Shown: positions 21,796 through 30,717, numbered from the stretch's first letter. The stretch: 33,787 nt of DNA from Christensenella sp. UBA4379 (GCA_002391225.1 DGRV01000088.1:1-33787); one strand, 5' to 3'. Made by a program: numbers and translations. The notes: generated from the letters alone by a model not told the origin.

Positions 21796-22488
21796 ATGGA
21801 CCGTGCCAACCGCACCGAAAAATTGTACCTGCAGGCTTTCCGCGAGATCCGGCAATACATCGTCGATGAGAATCTGCAGCCCGGCGATACCCTGCCGACA
21901 GAACAGCAGCTGTGCCAGAAGCTTGGCGTCAGCCGCAACGTGCTGCGGGAAGCCATCAAAAGCATGGAAGTGATGGGGCTGATCGAGGCCTGCCCCGGCC
22001 GGGGAACCGAGCTGTGCGAATTCAGCTACGAATTTCTGCTGCAGAACGTGATCTGCTTTGCCGGCAGGGACCAGAGCCGCCGCCTCGACGAGCTGGTCAA
22101 CCTGCAAAAGACGCTGGAGCTGAGCTACATGCGCCAGGCGTTCCAGTCGCTTTCCCCCGAGACGGTGAAGGAGCTGCGCGCCTGCGTAAACTCTCTGCAA
22201 AGCGCCGAACCGGCCAGCTTGCAAGCCTTTGAGTTGCATCACCGCTTTCATACCCTGCTCTTCAGGGAGCTGGACAACCGCCTGCTGCACGATCTGCTGA
22301 GCGCCCTGGACGTCATGCAACGCCAGTATCATAAAGCCGGCCGCCTGCCCGCCCTGCCCGAGGCGGAGCTGGCCGACGCGGTGGTCCGCGCCCTGGAGGA
22401 ATACAACTACCAGGCCTTCGCCCAGGCGATGTTCTCCTATTTTTCCAACGGTATCTTTGAAAAACAGGACGTGCTCGTCTACGAATAA
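21796..22488 (+). CDS. GntR/FadR-family transcription regulator
   Basis: The 230-residue protein has an N-terminal GntR winged helix (about residues 8-70: LYLQAFREIRQYIVDENLQPGDTLPTEQQLCQKLGVSRNVLREAIKSM, spanning 10-57) and an all-helical FadR-type effector domain (about 80-225). Metal-binding residues of the FCD type are only partly recognisable (ELHHRFHTLLF). The start at 21796 is set by GGGGG seven bases upstream; the open frame from 21742 begins inside the promoter. It is monocistronic with a consensus promoter and its own terminator. No target gene is adjacent apart from the downstream secreted SH3 gene. Effector unknown. Confidence 0.87.
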   Translation: MDRANRTEKLYLQAFREIRQYIVDENLQPGDTLPTEQQLCQKLGVSRNVLREAIKSMEVMGLIEACPGRGTELCEFSYEFLLQNVICFAGRDQSRRLDELVNLQKTLELSYMRQAFQSLSPETVKELRACVNSLQSAEPASLQAFELHHRFHTLLFRELDNRLLHDLLSALDVMQRQYHKAGRLPALPEAELADAVVRALEEYNYQAFAQAMFSYFSNGIFEKQDVLVYE

Positions 22489-22518
22489 CAGGGCAGACTC
22501 ATCACTTCATCCGAACAC

Positions 22519-22564
22519 AAAAAGGGATCCCGCGGACATACTTCCGCTGGATCCCTTTTCTTTT
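22519..22564 (+). terminator. Intrinsic terminator after the FadR-type gene
   Basis: AAAAGGGATCC...GCGGA pairs with TCCGC...GGATCCCTTTT around a CATACT loop, with one mismatch, and ends in CTTTT. Confidence 0.8.
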
Positions 22565-22677
22565 GTGCCCTGCCCCGGCAGCGGGGCATCCGTCCAGTTG
22601 TAACAATTTTGCTTCCTCCCGGCCTTTTTATGTTATGATATTGGACAATCCCGATTCTCCTCCTGAAAGGAGCCCTT

Positions 22678-23652
22678 ATGAAACGGAAACGATCGCTGAT
22701 CCTCCTGGCGCTGATCCTGTTCTCCCTCCCCGCAGCGGGAGAAACGCTGGACGAATATTTTACCTGCCGGTTTTCCCGCTCGCCCGCCGTCTACACCGGC
22801 CCGGCCGACACCTATTTCCGCGCCGGTTCCGGCAAGGCCCAGTACGGTTCGCCCGGCAAAGCCCGCGTCTACGGGGAGGAAAACGGCTGGCTCCTGATCG
22901 GCTACCAGACCTCTTCCGGCCAGTACCGGCTGGGGTATATCGACGCAGCCCTGTCCCTGGACAAGATGTACGAAGCACCCGAAGACATCTTCCTCCGCCC
23001 CCTTGCGTTCGACTACGCCCCCGTGTGGCTCAACAGGGACTGCGAGCTGACCGACGACCCGGTCATTTCCGGCGCTCCCATCGACAGCCTGAAGACCGGG
23101 CAGGAATGCGTTTTTCTGGCCAGCATGAATATGAAATGGGCGTACATCGAGCTGCAGACAGGCAGCGAATGGAAGCGCGGATTCGTCCCGTTGAACGCCA
23201 TCGGTGGCTGGGAAGCAGAACAGCCCCAGGAGCCAGCCTGGGAGCAGGATCCTCTCTGGCTCCCTGACGGGCCTGTAAGCCTGGAAGAGATCATCATCCC
23301 GGAAGAACCCATGATTCCGGAAGAGACCCCGCTGCCCCTGCCAACGCCGCAGCCCACCGCCATTCTGTGGAGCGGCACTGTCCCCTCCGACGTCTTTTCC
23401 GGCGTCTGGGCCATCGCCAACCAGCGCCTCACCACCCGCAGCGGCCCCTCCGCCCTGTACCCCTCCTCCGGCACCTACTACCTGCAGGCCAAGCCCGTCC
23501 TCGTCCTGGCCAAGCATTACGATCAGGACACCGCCTCCTGGTGGGTCAAATGCCGGGTAGAGGCGGACGACGGCACCACCCTCACCGCTTGGACCAGCGT
23601 CCGCCGGTTCTACAACCAGGACTGGCTGCTGGGCCAGCTGCCGGAGGAATAA
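22678..23652 (+). CDS. Secreted SH3-domain protein
   Basis: A Sec signal peptide (MKRKRSLILLALILFSLPAAG) precedes a bacterial-SH3-like domain (about residues 28-95: VYTGPADTYFRAGSGKAQYGSPGKARVYGEENGWLLIGY, spanning 38-76). A second similar region lies at about 105-175. A Pro/Glu-rich linker follows (about 180-235), then a third SH3-like unit (about 245-318: NQRLTTRSGPSALYPSSGTYYLQAKPVLVLAKHYD..WWVKCRVE). Such domains commonly bind peptidoglycan or peptides at the cell surface. There is no enzyme domain and no sorting signal. AAAGGAG lies 5 bases before the ATG. TTGTAACAATTT at 22598-22609 upstream matches the half-site near the stator operon. The 138 bases between this gene and the convergent neighbour hold nothing I can support. 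Confidence 0.8.
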   Translation: MKRKRSLILLALILFSLPAAGETLDEYFTCRFSRSPAVYTGPADTYFRAGSGKAQYGSPGKARVYGEENGWLLIGYQTSSGQYRLGYIDAALSLDKMYEAPEDIFLRPLAFDYAPVWLNRDCELTDDPVISGAPIDSLKTGQECVFLASMNMKWAYIELQTGSEWKRGFVPLNAIGGWEAEQPQEPAWEQDPLWLPDGPVSLEEIIIPEEPMIPEETPLPLPTPQPTAILWSGTVPSDVFSGVWAIANQRLTTRSGPSALYPSSGTYYLQAKPVLVLAKHYDQDTASWWVKCRVEADDGTTLTAWTSVRRFYNQDWLLGQLPEE

Positions 23653-23790
23653 CGTCGCTCCTTCGAACCTCCTGAGACTTTTCCATCTCCAAACATTGAT
23701 GTTCTTCCATCTCATAAAACAAAAAACCATTAGAAAAAACGGGCTGCTTCAAAATCCACAGCTCGTCTTTTTCTGCTGGTTCACTTTTTA

Positions 23791-24897
23791 TTATCTGACA
23801 CGCGGACTGGTAAAAGAGGTCACACCGCGCAGACCGTTTCGTTTGAGAAGAGTTCCATGGCCGGCAGTATACCATTTGTTCAGATTTGATCCGCTGCCGG
23901 ACACATAGATAACGCCGTTGACCGTATATTCGCCGTAAATCGGCTCGTCTTCCGTGTAGTGATGCCAATACTTACCGTTAGGATATTCCTCCCAGGTATT
24001 CGGATCGTTGGTATAGAAAATAGTGGAGGGAAGATCGCTTTTATCCGGCAGGAAGAGGCCGTAGTTGTGTTCCTCAAAAATGGTGGCCGTATTGGGCATA
24101 TAGGTGATGGCGTAGGTCTCGTTTTCGTTCACCGCGTAGGTAATCTCATAGCTGCTCAGGGTATTCTTCCGGTCGTTTCTGTATTCCGCTTTAACTTTCG
24201 TAATCGGATTGCCATTTGGATACGTAGCCGTCACACTGGTTACAAACCAGACCGTCGTGGTGGTCTCATACTTTACATAGTTTTCTTCGCTGGTATTTTT
24301 GATAGAAACCGGCTCCCACCGGATCACGGTGACGGCTCCCTCCATACCCGTTTTGAAATAGTCCTGTTCCACCGTATATTCCACATAGTTGACCGTGCCC
24401 CTGCGGCCATACTCACAGGTAACAGAGCCCAGGCCGGCCAGATAGGCATAATCCCCGCCGTCGTTTTTGCGCCATTCCGGCTTTCCCGTGTCCGGCAATA
24501 TCGGCCCGCTGGTTGCCCAGATGCCCGGCTGCACTGCATGGCCATCTATGGTGGTTACCACACGGCCATCCTCATCCACCACCAGGTTTTCCCAGCCGTC
24601 CATCCAAGTCACGCCGGCCCAGTCTGGCTTCTTGGAAAATTCCAGTCTGATTTCCGCATCTTCAGTCTGCAGGATCGGGCAGGGGTTCTCAGGATCTTCC
24701 TCATCCCCATAGGTAGCAGCTCTGTCTGTATCCGTCTTCAGGGTGATATACTCCGGCATTTCAGGAAGGTTCAGCTTTGAGATTCTTTCCGGTATGAATA
24801 TCTCTATATTTTCAACAATCCCTGAGCAAACGCAAGTTGTACTGATCATTGCAAATGAGATCGCTATGATTAATATAAAGCTCAGAGTCTTTCTCAT
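23791..24897 (-). CDS. Secreted protein of the SPRV-tail paralogue family (copy A)
   Basis: I know no name for this family. The 368-residue protein has a signal peptide (MRKTLSFILIIAISFAMIST), then the shared order of boxes: IFIPERISKLNLPEMPEYITLKT, FSKKPDWAGVTWMDGWENL, GGDYAYLAGLG, YFKTGMEGAVTVIRWEPV, YPNGNPITKVKAEYRND, HHYTEDEPIYGEY, SGSGSNLNKWY and the terminal TSFTSPRVR. It is most like copy E (same LPEMPxYITLKT and DWAGV segments). The mature part is beta-rich and Trp/Tyr-rich, without Cys-pairs or known catalytic motifs. GGGAGGGG seven bases before the ATG at 24897 fixes the start. It is 49 bases behind copy B and probably in one operon with it. Confidence 0.78.
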   Translation of the reverse strand: MRKTLSFILIIAISFAMISTTCVCSGIVENIEIFIPERISKLNLPEMPEYITLKTDTDRAATYGDEEDPENPCPILQTEDAEIRLEFSKKPDWAGVTWMDGWENLVVDEDGRVVTTIDGHAVQPGIWATSGPILPDTGKPEWRKNDGGDYAYLAGLGSVTCEYGRRGTVNYVEYTVEQDYFKTGMEGAVTVIRWEPVSIKNTSEENYVKYETTTTVWFVTSVTATYPNGNPITKVKAEYRNDRKNTLSSYEITYAVNENETYAITYMPNTATIFEEHNYGLFLPDKSDLPSTIFYTNDPNTWEEYPNGKYWHHYTEDEPIYGEYTVNGVIYVSGSGSNLNKWYTAGHGTLLKRNGLRGVTSFTSPRVR

Positions 24898-24946
24898 AAC
24901 AGCACCCCTCCCGCAACTGATACACATGCTGTTATTTCATGCACAA

Positions 24947-26248
24947 TTATTTCGTAATGACGCGGGGACTCGGATAGGAATAAATTCCCTTTTTAATGCT
25001 TTTTACCAGTTTACCGTTATTGTTGAGTTTTCCCTCTCTCTCTAAGGTATAGCCCATTACCTCGCCCGTCTTTTCATTCAGAACGGGTTTCCGTATTGTC
25101 GCATGTTCAGAATAGCCGTTATACGTGTACCACTTATTCAGATTATTTCCGCTGCCCGAAACAGCGGTAATCTCTCCATCTTTACTGTAAAGACCGTAGA
25201 ATGGCGTATCATCTGTTTTATAATAGATCTGAGCAACGTCCTTTTCGTTTACAGCATAGCTTACTTTATACTGATATAGACTATGTTTTTCATCGTTCTT
25301 ATAATCCACTTCTACACCGACAACCTGGTTGCCCTCAGGATAGCTGGTGCTCACGGAAGAAACATACCATACTTCGGTATTTGTAAAATCATATAGTTCA
25401 AACTTTATATTTTTATAGAGGACATAGTCAATATTTCCGTCTTCATCGTATACTGTCGTGACCTCTTTGTTATCAGGCTTTGTTCTGGCGCGAACCCATC
25501 TTCTTTCACCACCACCTATGTCAAGATAAAACCATTTGTACAAAGTCTCATACGTGTCCAGCGCAACATTCACAAGTTCAAACGTAATCGTGCTGACAGC
25601 GCCGTCCATACCTGTCTCAAAGAAATCTACGTTTTTCAGAGTAACAGCAACCTTATATGCGCTCCCATCTCTGTGATAGTTTACAGTAACACTGTAGTCG
25701 CCATAATCTTTGCCTGCAGAATAAGGATAATCTCCGGTATTCCCATATAGCCCATATAGTACCCCGCTGAACCTAAAGGGTACAAGGTCATCTTTCTTAT
25801 AGGAAGCTCTGGTCAATCCGTATGTGTTTTCCCAATCTTTACGGAACCGCAGCTTGCAATTCTGATCCCAGTATGTCAGTTCAGGATTATTCCAGGCGTA
25901 CATACCAGGCTGCATAACAAGGTCTTCCAACGGAAGCTCAGCATACCCACGTCGATTCACATTAATATCAATACAGCCGCCATTTTTTGAACTTACTATT
26001 GCGGAAAACCAGTCCGGCTTTTCAGAAAAACGAAAATGTATCACACCGTCCGAATAAAGACCATAGCCTAAGGAATCCCCTTTCGCAACAAGTGTCGGGA
26101 ACTGATAATCATCCACAAAGGAATCCACCAATTTTTCTGCCCGTTTAGGAATATAAACAGAAGGCATTTCAGCTGAGGCAGCCGGAATCATCGACATAGT
26201 TATCATTCCAACAACTATTACACAAATGAATCTTGTAAGTTTTTTCAT
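24947..26248 (-). CDS. Secreted protein of the SPRV-tail paralogue family (copy B)
   Basis: The 433-residue protein starts with a signal peptide (MKKLTRFICVIVVGMITMSM, then IPAASAE). Shared boxes are VYIPKRAEKL, FSEKPDWFSAIV, FFETGMDGAVSTITFELV, YPEGNQVVGVEVDYKND, SGSGNNLNKWY and the end YSYPSPRVITK. It is most like copy C (DDYQFPTLVAK versus DDFQIPTLKTK). Between SGSGNNLNKWY and the tail it has an insertion of about 35 residues. It is one of the most AT-rich genes in the window. GGAAAGGAA precedes the ATG and a consensus promoter lies 46-73 bases upstream. Function unknown; the signal peptide places it outside the cell. Confidence 0.78.
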   Translation of the reverse strand: MKKLTRFICVIVVGMITMSMIPAASAEMPSVYIPKRAEKLVDSFVDDYQFPTLVAKGDSLGYGLYSDGVIHFRFSEKPDWFSAIVSSKNGGCIDINVNRRGYAELPLEDLVMQPGMYAWNNPELTYWDQNCKLRFRKDWENTYGLTRASYKKDDLVPFRFSGVLYGLYGNTGDYPYSAGKDYGDYSVTVNYHRDGSAYKVAVTLKNVDFFETGMDGAVSTITFELVNVALDTYETLYKWFYLDIGGGERRWVRARTKPDNKEVTTVYDEDGNIDYVLYKNIKFELYDFTNTEVWYVSSVSTSYPEGNQVVGVEVDYKNDEKHSLYQYKVSYAVNEKDVAQIYYKTDDTPFYGLYSKDGEITAVSGSGNNLNKWYTYNGYSEHATIRKPVLNEKTGEVMGYTLEREGKLNNNGKLVKSIKKGIYSYPSPRVITK

Positions 26249-26293
26249 GGCGCAGTTCCTTTCCTCTCTCCATGTTTCTAAAAGATTACATTT

Positions 26294-26321
26294 ATTATAA
26301 CCTATGTAAATTTTCTGTCAA
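26294..26321 (-). promoter_or_regulatory. Promoter of SPRV copy B (and A)
   Basis: On the minus strand TTGACA (26316-26321), a 16-base spacer and TATAAT (26294-26299). Confidence 0.8.
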
Positions 26322-26549
26322 GAATTATTTGTAAATTTGTGTAATAATTGTGAACACCCGCTCTGGCCAAATTCTCTATTTCTTTCTCAATTTTTTTCAG
26401 CAATTAAAAAGGGGATTATTCCTCGAAAGTTAGGGAAACAGATAGAAAGGAACCTAAGAGCGTAAAGATGAAAAAATTATCACAGTACCCACAGGCCAAA
26501 ATGTTTAGCATCTTTGTTTTTGTTGTTGATCTTGCAGACAAAGTGTTAA

Positions 26550-27147
26550 CATCTCATTCAATTGGGACATCCTCTTCTCGAAGCATTGCTTGCTTTTCCT
26601 TTTTTAGCAACTCCAATTAATATTAATCTGAGCCTTTTTGTTATTAACCGCTATCATGTGGTTCGCTACAGCGCCTGGGCCATGGATAATGTCAGAAGGG
26701 ATATTCAAAAATCTCTACTGACAGATACCGGAAAGTATTTTAAACGCTTCCGGAAGCTACTTACCGCACGAAGAAACACCCTGTCTGATGAAGACAAGGC
26801 TGCTGTTGATGTATGCTCAAATTTCTCCAAAAAGCTTTTCCAGGCTTACGCTTTAAAGGAACTGTTCTTTGAAGTCATGAACGCTAAGAGCAGCTCCGCT
26901 GCGGCGGAGCTGCTCTCCAAGTGATTCGACGCCTGTGACAGGCTGCATCTTCCAGAGTTCAAAGCTTGCAGATGGATGCTCAAAAACTGGAAGCCCTATA
27001 TCCTCAATGCTTTAGACTGTCGTCGCCCTCAATGGCTTCGCCGAAAGCTATAACAACAGCATTAAAGCCCTCAAGCGTATTCCCTTCGCATTCCGCAATT
27101 TCCTCAATTTCCAAGTTCGCATTTTACATGTTGCGAATCCTGCTTAA
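26550..27147 (+). pseudogene. Degraded ISL3-family transposase
   Basis: The plus strand encodes fragments of a DDE transposase resembling the ISL3 family: VINRYHVVRYSAWAMDNVRR, YFKRFRKLLTARRNTLSDEDKAAV, FFEVMNAKSS, then after an in-frame TGA LHLPEFKACRWMLKNWKPYILNALDC, spanning about 26939-27020, and after a frameshift NGFAESYNNSIKALKRIPFAFRNF with the family's catalytic Glu block, ending at a TAA at 27147. There is no start codon and the N-terminal two thirds is missing. No terminal repeats or target duplication were recognised. It is inserted between copies B and C of the SPRV array, in the opposite direction. The 229 bases to its left (26322-26550) are AT-rich and hold nothing I can support. 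Confidence 0.75.
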
Positions 27148-27173
27148 CCCAACTTTTGACAAAGAGCCGAAAA

Positions 27174-27203
27174 TTTAAAGCCTCCCAGCCAAAGCTGGGA
27201 GGC
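27174..27203 (-). terminator. Terminator of SPRV copy C
   Basis: GCCTCCCAGC (27180-27189) and GCTGGGAGGC (27194-27203) form a perfect 10-bp stem with a 4-base loop. On the minus strand it is followed by TTTAAATTTT. Confidence 0.75.
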
Positions 27204-27234
27204 AGATGATTTAATCTACTCTATATTTTTCAAA

Positions 27235-28389
27235 TCAGTAAACGCGGGGGCTCTTGAAGGAAGTGGTGCCCTTCTTAATGTTGCGAACCTGAGCGCCATT
27301 GTTCCAACGGGGAGTAAGCCAATCCTGACCATTGTTCTTATACCACTTGTTCAGCTTATTGCCGCTACCGGAGTTAGCATGAGCACTGCCATTCTCCCAG
27401 TCCGCACGGCTCTTAAAGAACTGACCAAAGATCGCTTCATCAGCAGTGTAGTGATGAATGGAAGTGTTTCCTTCATTGCTGCTCGGCAGATAGTTCGCGC
27501 AAACATCACCCGTCACATCAGCGATGTTAGCGTAGTCAATCGTGCTTCTCTTAGCCCAAGATACATAGGTCCTGACTTCAGCAACGCTGGTAGTATTAGG
27601 AGCATACGTAATCTGATAGATCTGATCTTCAGCCACAGCGTAGGAAATCTTGTAGCTGGCCAAATTCGCCTTTGCATCATTGCGCCATTCAGTATCTACA
27701 CCAATGATGTAGTTACCTTCAGGATACTTGGCAGAAACATGAGAAACGTACCAAACATCGGTAGTAGCGGTTTCGTTCTTGCTGTCGAGCTGAACATTGA
27801 CCTTATTAAAGGTGATGCTCATGACGCCGCCTTCCATACCAGTACGGAAGAAGTCTTCGCTGTCTTTCAGAGTCACAGTAACCTTGACACATTTTCCAGT
27901 ATTCTCAAACTCGAAGGTTTCACTGTAAGCGCCATAATCCTTGCCGCCCTGGAAATTGCCCCAACGCGGGATCTGATGATGCAGTTCGCCAACTTCCAGT
28001 TCACCATAACCAGTTTCATCAAGTTCAATGTTTGTCCAGCCGCCATCCAGCGCGCTCAAAGTAGTTCCGAACCAATCAAGTTTTTCAGAGAACTGGAACT
28101 GCATCACGGAGTCTTCCGTAATACCTTTCGCCTGAACATATTCTCCGGTATACTTGTCCTTGCATGTTGTGCTCATAATGGGCTTGCCAGCTTTATCTTT
28201 CATTCCCTGGAGACCGGTAACTTTTGTTTTCAGCGTCGGAATCTGAAAATCATCCAGACTTGCATCTAACAGTTTCGCCAGCTTTTTGGGGATGTAGACA
28301 GACGGCGTGTCAGCCAGCGCAACCGCTGACAGAGACAGCACCATCATCGCTACGAGAGCGACGCTCAGGATTTTGGTGATGTTCTTCAT
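27235..28389 (-). CDS. Secreted protein of the SPRV-tail paralogue family (copy C)
   Basis: The 384-residue protein has a signal peptide (MKNITKILSVALVAMMVLSL, then SAVALA), followed by VYIPKKLAKLLDASLDDFQI, FSEKLDWFGTTL, FFRTGMEGGVMSITFNKV, YPEGNYIIGVDTEWRND, HHYTADEAIFGQFF, SGSGNKLNKWYKNNG and the end KKGTTSFKSPRVY. It is closest to copy B in the N-terminal part. AGAGAGG nine bases before the ATG and a perfect promoter upstream make it an independent, probably strongly expressed unit. No enzymatic motif, membrane anchor or sorting signal was found. Confidence 0.78.
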   Translation of the reverse strand: MKNITKILSVALVAMMVLSLSAVALADTPSVYIPKKLAKLLDASLDDFQIPTLKTKVTGLQGMKDKAGKPIMSTTCKDKYTGEYVQAKGITEDSVMQFQFSEKLDWFGTTLSALDGGWTNIELDETGYGELEVGELHHQIPRWGNFQGGKDYGAYSETFEFENTGKCVKVTVTLKDSEDFFRTGMEGGVMSITFNKVNVQLDSKNETATTDVWYVSHVSAKYPEGNYIIGVDTEWRNDAKANLASYKISYAVAEDQIYQITYAPNTTSVAEVRTYVSWAKRSTIDYANIADVTGDVCANYLPSSNEGNTSIHHYTADEAIFGQFFKSRADWENGSAHANSGSGNKLNKWYKNNGQDWLTPRWNNGAQVRNIKKGTTSFKSPRVY

Positions 28390-28437
28390 AGTTTTTTACC
28401 TCTCTCTTTTTTTCGCCAACTTTGTTGGTTTGAATGT

Positions 28438-28466
28438 ATTATAAACCCGCTTTCTTCCATTGTCAA
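28438..28466 (-). promoter_or_regulatory. Consensus promoter of SPRV copy C
   Basis: On the minus strand TTGACA (28461-28466), a 17-base spacer and TATAAT (28438-28443), about 50 bases before the ATG. Confidence 0.85.
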
Positions 28467-28558
28467 TAGGTTTTTAGAAAAAATATGAGCAAATTATGAA
28501 CACCCTTTGCCAGTATGTGAACGCAGGCAAAAACAGATATTTTCTACTTATATGAATA

Positions 28559-28586
28559 CCCGCCGCGGCCATCCTGCTGCGGCGGG
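28559..28586 (-). terminator. Possible terminator of SPRV copy D
   Basis: CCCGCCGC and GCGGCGGG form an 8-bp GC stem shortly after the stop of copy D. The following sequence on the minus strand is AT-rich but has no clean T run. Confidence 0.4.
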
Positions 28587-28616
28587 TTCTCTGCATGATA
28601 AAGTTCTTTGTTTCTG

Positions 28617-29390
28617 TTACTGAACGCGGGGGCTCTTGAATGCAGTGACGGGCTTAAGTCCGCGCTTGAAGACCTCAACCACCTTGCCGGTCCAATATTC
28701 CCAACGGTACCACTTCTGGAAGTTTTTGCCACTGCCGGATTTGAGGGTCATTTCTCCGTCGGCGTCATACCAGCCTTCCAGGATCTGGTCCTGGTAGTAG
28801 CGGTGAAGGAACTGGTTGTCGTTCAGCTTGGCGGAAATCTGCTTGCCGTCCCACTTGGAGAAAGTGATCTTCCTGGTGATTTTGCCGCCGGTGGGCGTCA
28901 TCTGGTATTCATGTGTTTCCAGAATGGTGACGTTGGCGGCAGCGTAACGGACGGTATACTTCTCCGTGTCGCTGGTCTGGTAGGTGATCAGATAATCCAC
29001 CAGGGACCGGGCAGCGTCGTTGCGGAAGTTCGCTTCGATCTTGCGGATGTAGTTGCCTTTTGGATAAGTGGTGCGGACGCGGGGGATATATAGGGTATCG
29101 TATTCCGCGTACTTTTCTACTTTTTCACCGTTCTTGAAAACATATTTGTGGCCAGCCACGCGAACCTTTTCCCAGTACACCGTAGTCTTACCGCCTTCCT
29201 GACCGGTTTGGAAGGGATCTCCGTCATAGGTGTATTCATCATAGCGGGCGTTTTCATAACCGGGCAGATCCAACTTTACGACCCTGTTCGGAATATAGGC
29301 GGTCAGATCCTCCGCCAGTGCAGCCGCGGAAAGGGACAGTAGACTGACAGCAATCAGCGCCAAAGCCATAATTCGAGCCGACTTTTTCAT
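28617..29390 (-). CDS. Secreted protein of the SPRV-tail paralogue family, short form (copy D)
   Basis: This is a 257-residue short paralogue. After the signal peptide (MKKSARIMALALIAVSLLSL, then SAAALA) and AYIPNRVVKLDLPGYENA it lacks the FSEKPDW and GGDYAYLAG boxes of the others. It goes straight to PFQTGQEGGKTTVYWEKVRV, then YPKGNYIRKIEANFRND, HRYYQDQILEGWY, SGSGKNFQKWYRW and the end KPVTAFKSPRVQ. It therefore defines the C-terminal half as a unit able to exist alone. AGAGAGGAA precedes the ATG. It has its own consensus-like promoter. Function unknown. Confidence 0.77.
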   Translation of the reverse strand: MKKSARIMALALIAVSLLSLSAAALAEDLTAYIPNRVVKLDLPGYENARYDEYTYDGDPFQTGQEGGKTTVYWEKVRVAGHKYVFKNGEKVEKYAEYDTLYIPRVRTTYPKGNYIRKIEANFRNDAARSLVDYLITYQTSDTEKYTVRYAAANVTILETHEYQMTPTGGKITRKITFSKWDGKQISAKLNDNQFLHRYYQDQILEGWYDADGEMTLKSGSGKNFQKWYRWEYWTGKVVEVFKRGLKPVTAFKSPRVQ

Positions 29391-29437
29391 AGTGCATTCC
29401 TCTCTTTCATGGATTCTTATCCATTAGTTTCTTTAAT

Positions 29438-29466
29438 ATTATATCTCAGTTTCTCCTATTTCTCAA
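29438..29466 (-). promoter_or_regulatory. Promoter of SPRV copy D
   Basis: On the minus strand TTGAGA (29461-29466), a 17-base spacer and TATAAT (29438-29443). Confidence 0.75.
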
Positions 29467-29568
29467 GATGTTTTTGCTCCATTTTCCGCCCTTCAAAAAA
29501 AATTTAGATTTCTGAAAGAAAGCTGTCATCTTCACTTTGCACTTCGTTTTTATTTTTTTTGTGCATAA

Positions 29569-29593
29569 GAAAAACGCGCCGATCATGGCGCGT
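29569..29593 (-). terminator. Terminator of the triple-SH3 gene
   Basis: ACGCGCC (29574-29580) and GGCGCGT (29587-29593) form a 7-bp stem with a 6-base loop. On the minus strand it is followed by TTTTTC. Confidence 0.7.
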
Positions 29594-29615
29594 CATTCTT
29601 CTGTTTGTCAACCGC

Positions 29616-30434
29616 TCAATTGCTGGCTTTTCCTGTCGTATAGACATTCTTGGAGATATATCCGTATACGTTGCCAGCTTTGACATAAGACCAGTTGCTC
29701 CCCTGATGAAGCAGGGTGATTTTGCTGTTAACGTTCACTGTTGTCAGGACTTTTCCAGAACCGGTAGAGCCCGTATAGATCTTATAATTACCGTTGCTGG
29801 TCTTTTTCACAGTCACGGTCCTGGCCTTGGTGTTGTTCAGCACAATGCTGTTGGCGGGAACATAACCGGATACCTTGCTGGTCGTGATGTAGACGTAATT
29901 ATTCTTGCGGCTCAGAACAGAAACCGTGGTACGGGTTTTGAGCGTAGCCACCACCTTGGCCGCCGTACTTGCAGTGGCGCGTACATTCGTCTGTTTGGTC
30001 ACCGTAGCACGAACCGTGTCATTATTCCGTACGACAGGTGCATTTGCTTTTGCTACGATCTCTGCAGCTTTGCTCTTATTATTTGTAGTGGTGTTCGTTG
30101 TGTTCGTTGTTGTGGATTTTTCCGTATTCGCATTCGTCTTATTGTTGGACGAACTGCTAACGTCCTTCAGATACTGACCCCAGATATAGCCGCTCTGACC
30201 GTTATAGCTGACATGATACCATCCGCCGTTATAGATCTGATTACTCAGCTTCGTAACCACAGTGCCCTTGCGCAAGCAGGCCAGCACCTTTCCGCCACCG
30301 GCATAGGATGCGCGGAAATTGACAAAATCACCTGTAACAGTCATTTTGGATTCCGCTATGGAAGCAAGCGGAACCAGCGTCAGCAGCATGGCGACGATCG
30401 CCAGTACGGCCAGCTTACGGATGTTGTTCTTCAT
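29616..30434 (-). CDS. Secreted triple bacterial-SH3 protein
   Basis: The 272-residue protein has a signal peptide (MKNNIRKLAVLAIVAMLLTL, then VPLASIA). A first SH3 domain follows (about 30-90: VNFRASYAGGGKVLACLRKGT, WYHVSYNGQSGYIWGQYL). A Ser/Asn/Thr-rich linker comes next (about 92-120), then SH3 domains at about 140-200 (TNVRATASTAAKVVATLKTRT, SGYVPANSIVL) and 205-270 (KIYTGSTGSGKVLTTVNVNS, VYGYISKNVY). Such repeats usually bind peptidoglycan. It has no catalytic domain. GGGGG lies eight bases before the ATG at 30434. It sits inside the SPRV array with its own promoter, so it may help hold or organise the array proteins at the wall (inference). Confidence 0.85.
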   Translation of the reverse strand: MKNNIRKLAVLAIVAMLLTLVPLASIAESKMTVTGDFVNFRASYAGGGKVLACLRKGTVVTKLSNQIYNGGWYHVSYNGQSGYIWGQYLKDVSSSSNNKTNANTEKSTTTNTTNTTTNNKSKAAEIVAKANAPVVRNNDTVRATVTKQTNVRATASTAAKVVATLKTRTTVSVLSRKNNYVYITTSKVSGYVPANSIVLNNTKARTVTVKKTSNGNYKIYTGSTGSGKVLTTVNVNSKITLLHQGSNWSYVKAGNVYGYISKNVYTTGKASN

Positions 30435-30527
30435 AAGTTTAACCCCCTTACTCCATGAACGGTGCGCTCTTAAACACCGGAATTCCCGGCCGCGGCGCAC
30501 GAAATTCGCATAATTCTGCACGTAAAT

Positions 30528-30556
30528 AATATACACGAAAATTCCTCATTTTTCAA
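30528..30556 (-). promoter_or_regulatory. Promoter of the triple-SH3 gene
   Basis: On the minus strand TTGAAA (30551-30556), a 17-base spacer and TATATT (30528-30533). Confidence 0.65.
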
Positions 30557-30606
30557 TGCTTCCCGCGGCCGAAATTGTTCCAGCTCCGTTAAAATAAAAG
30601 GTCTTT

Positions 30607-30639
30607 TTTGTTAAGTTTTTGTTTCGCAAACTTAACAAA
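30607..30639. repeat. 12-bp inverted repeat upstream of the triple-SH3 promoter
   Basis: TTTGTTAAGTTT (30607-30618) and AAACTTAACAAA (30628-30639) are a perfect inverted repeat with a 9-base spacer, about 50 bases upstream of the SH3 gene's -35 box. It could be an operator. Confidence 0.5.
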
Positions 30640-30660
30640 TTGTAAACGGTTTGTTTCTTT

Positions 30661-30695
30661 TAAAAACCGGCCGCGGGATGCTTCTCGCGGCCGGT
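30661..30695 (-). terminator. Terminator of SPRV copy E
   Basis: ACCGGCCGCG and CGCGGCCGGT form a perfect 10-bp stem with a 10-base loop (30666-30695). On the minus strand it is followed by TTTTTAAAAG. Confidence 0.75.
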
Positions 30696-30717
30696 GGTGG
30701 CTGATATGTCGTTTTCG

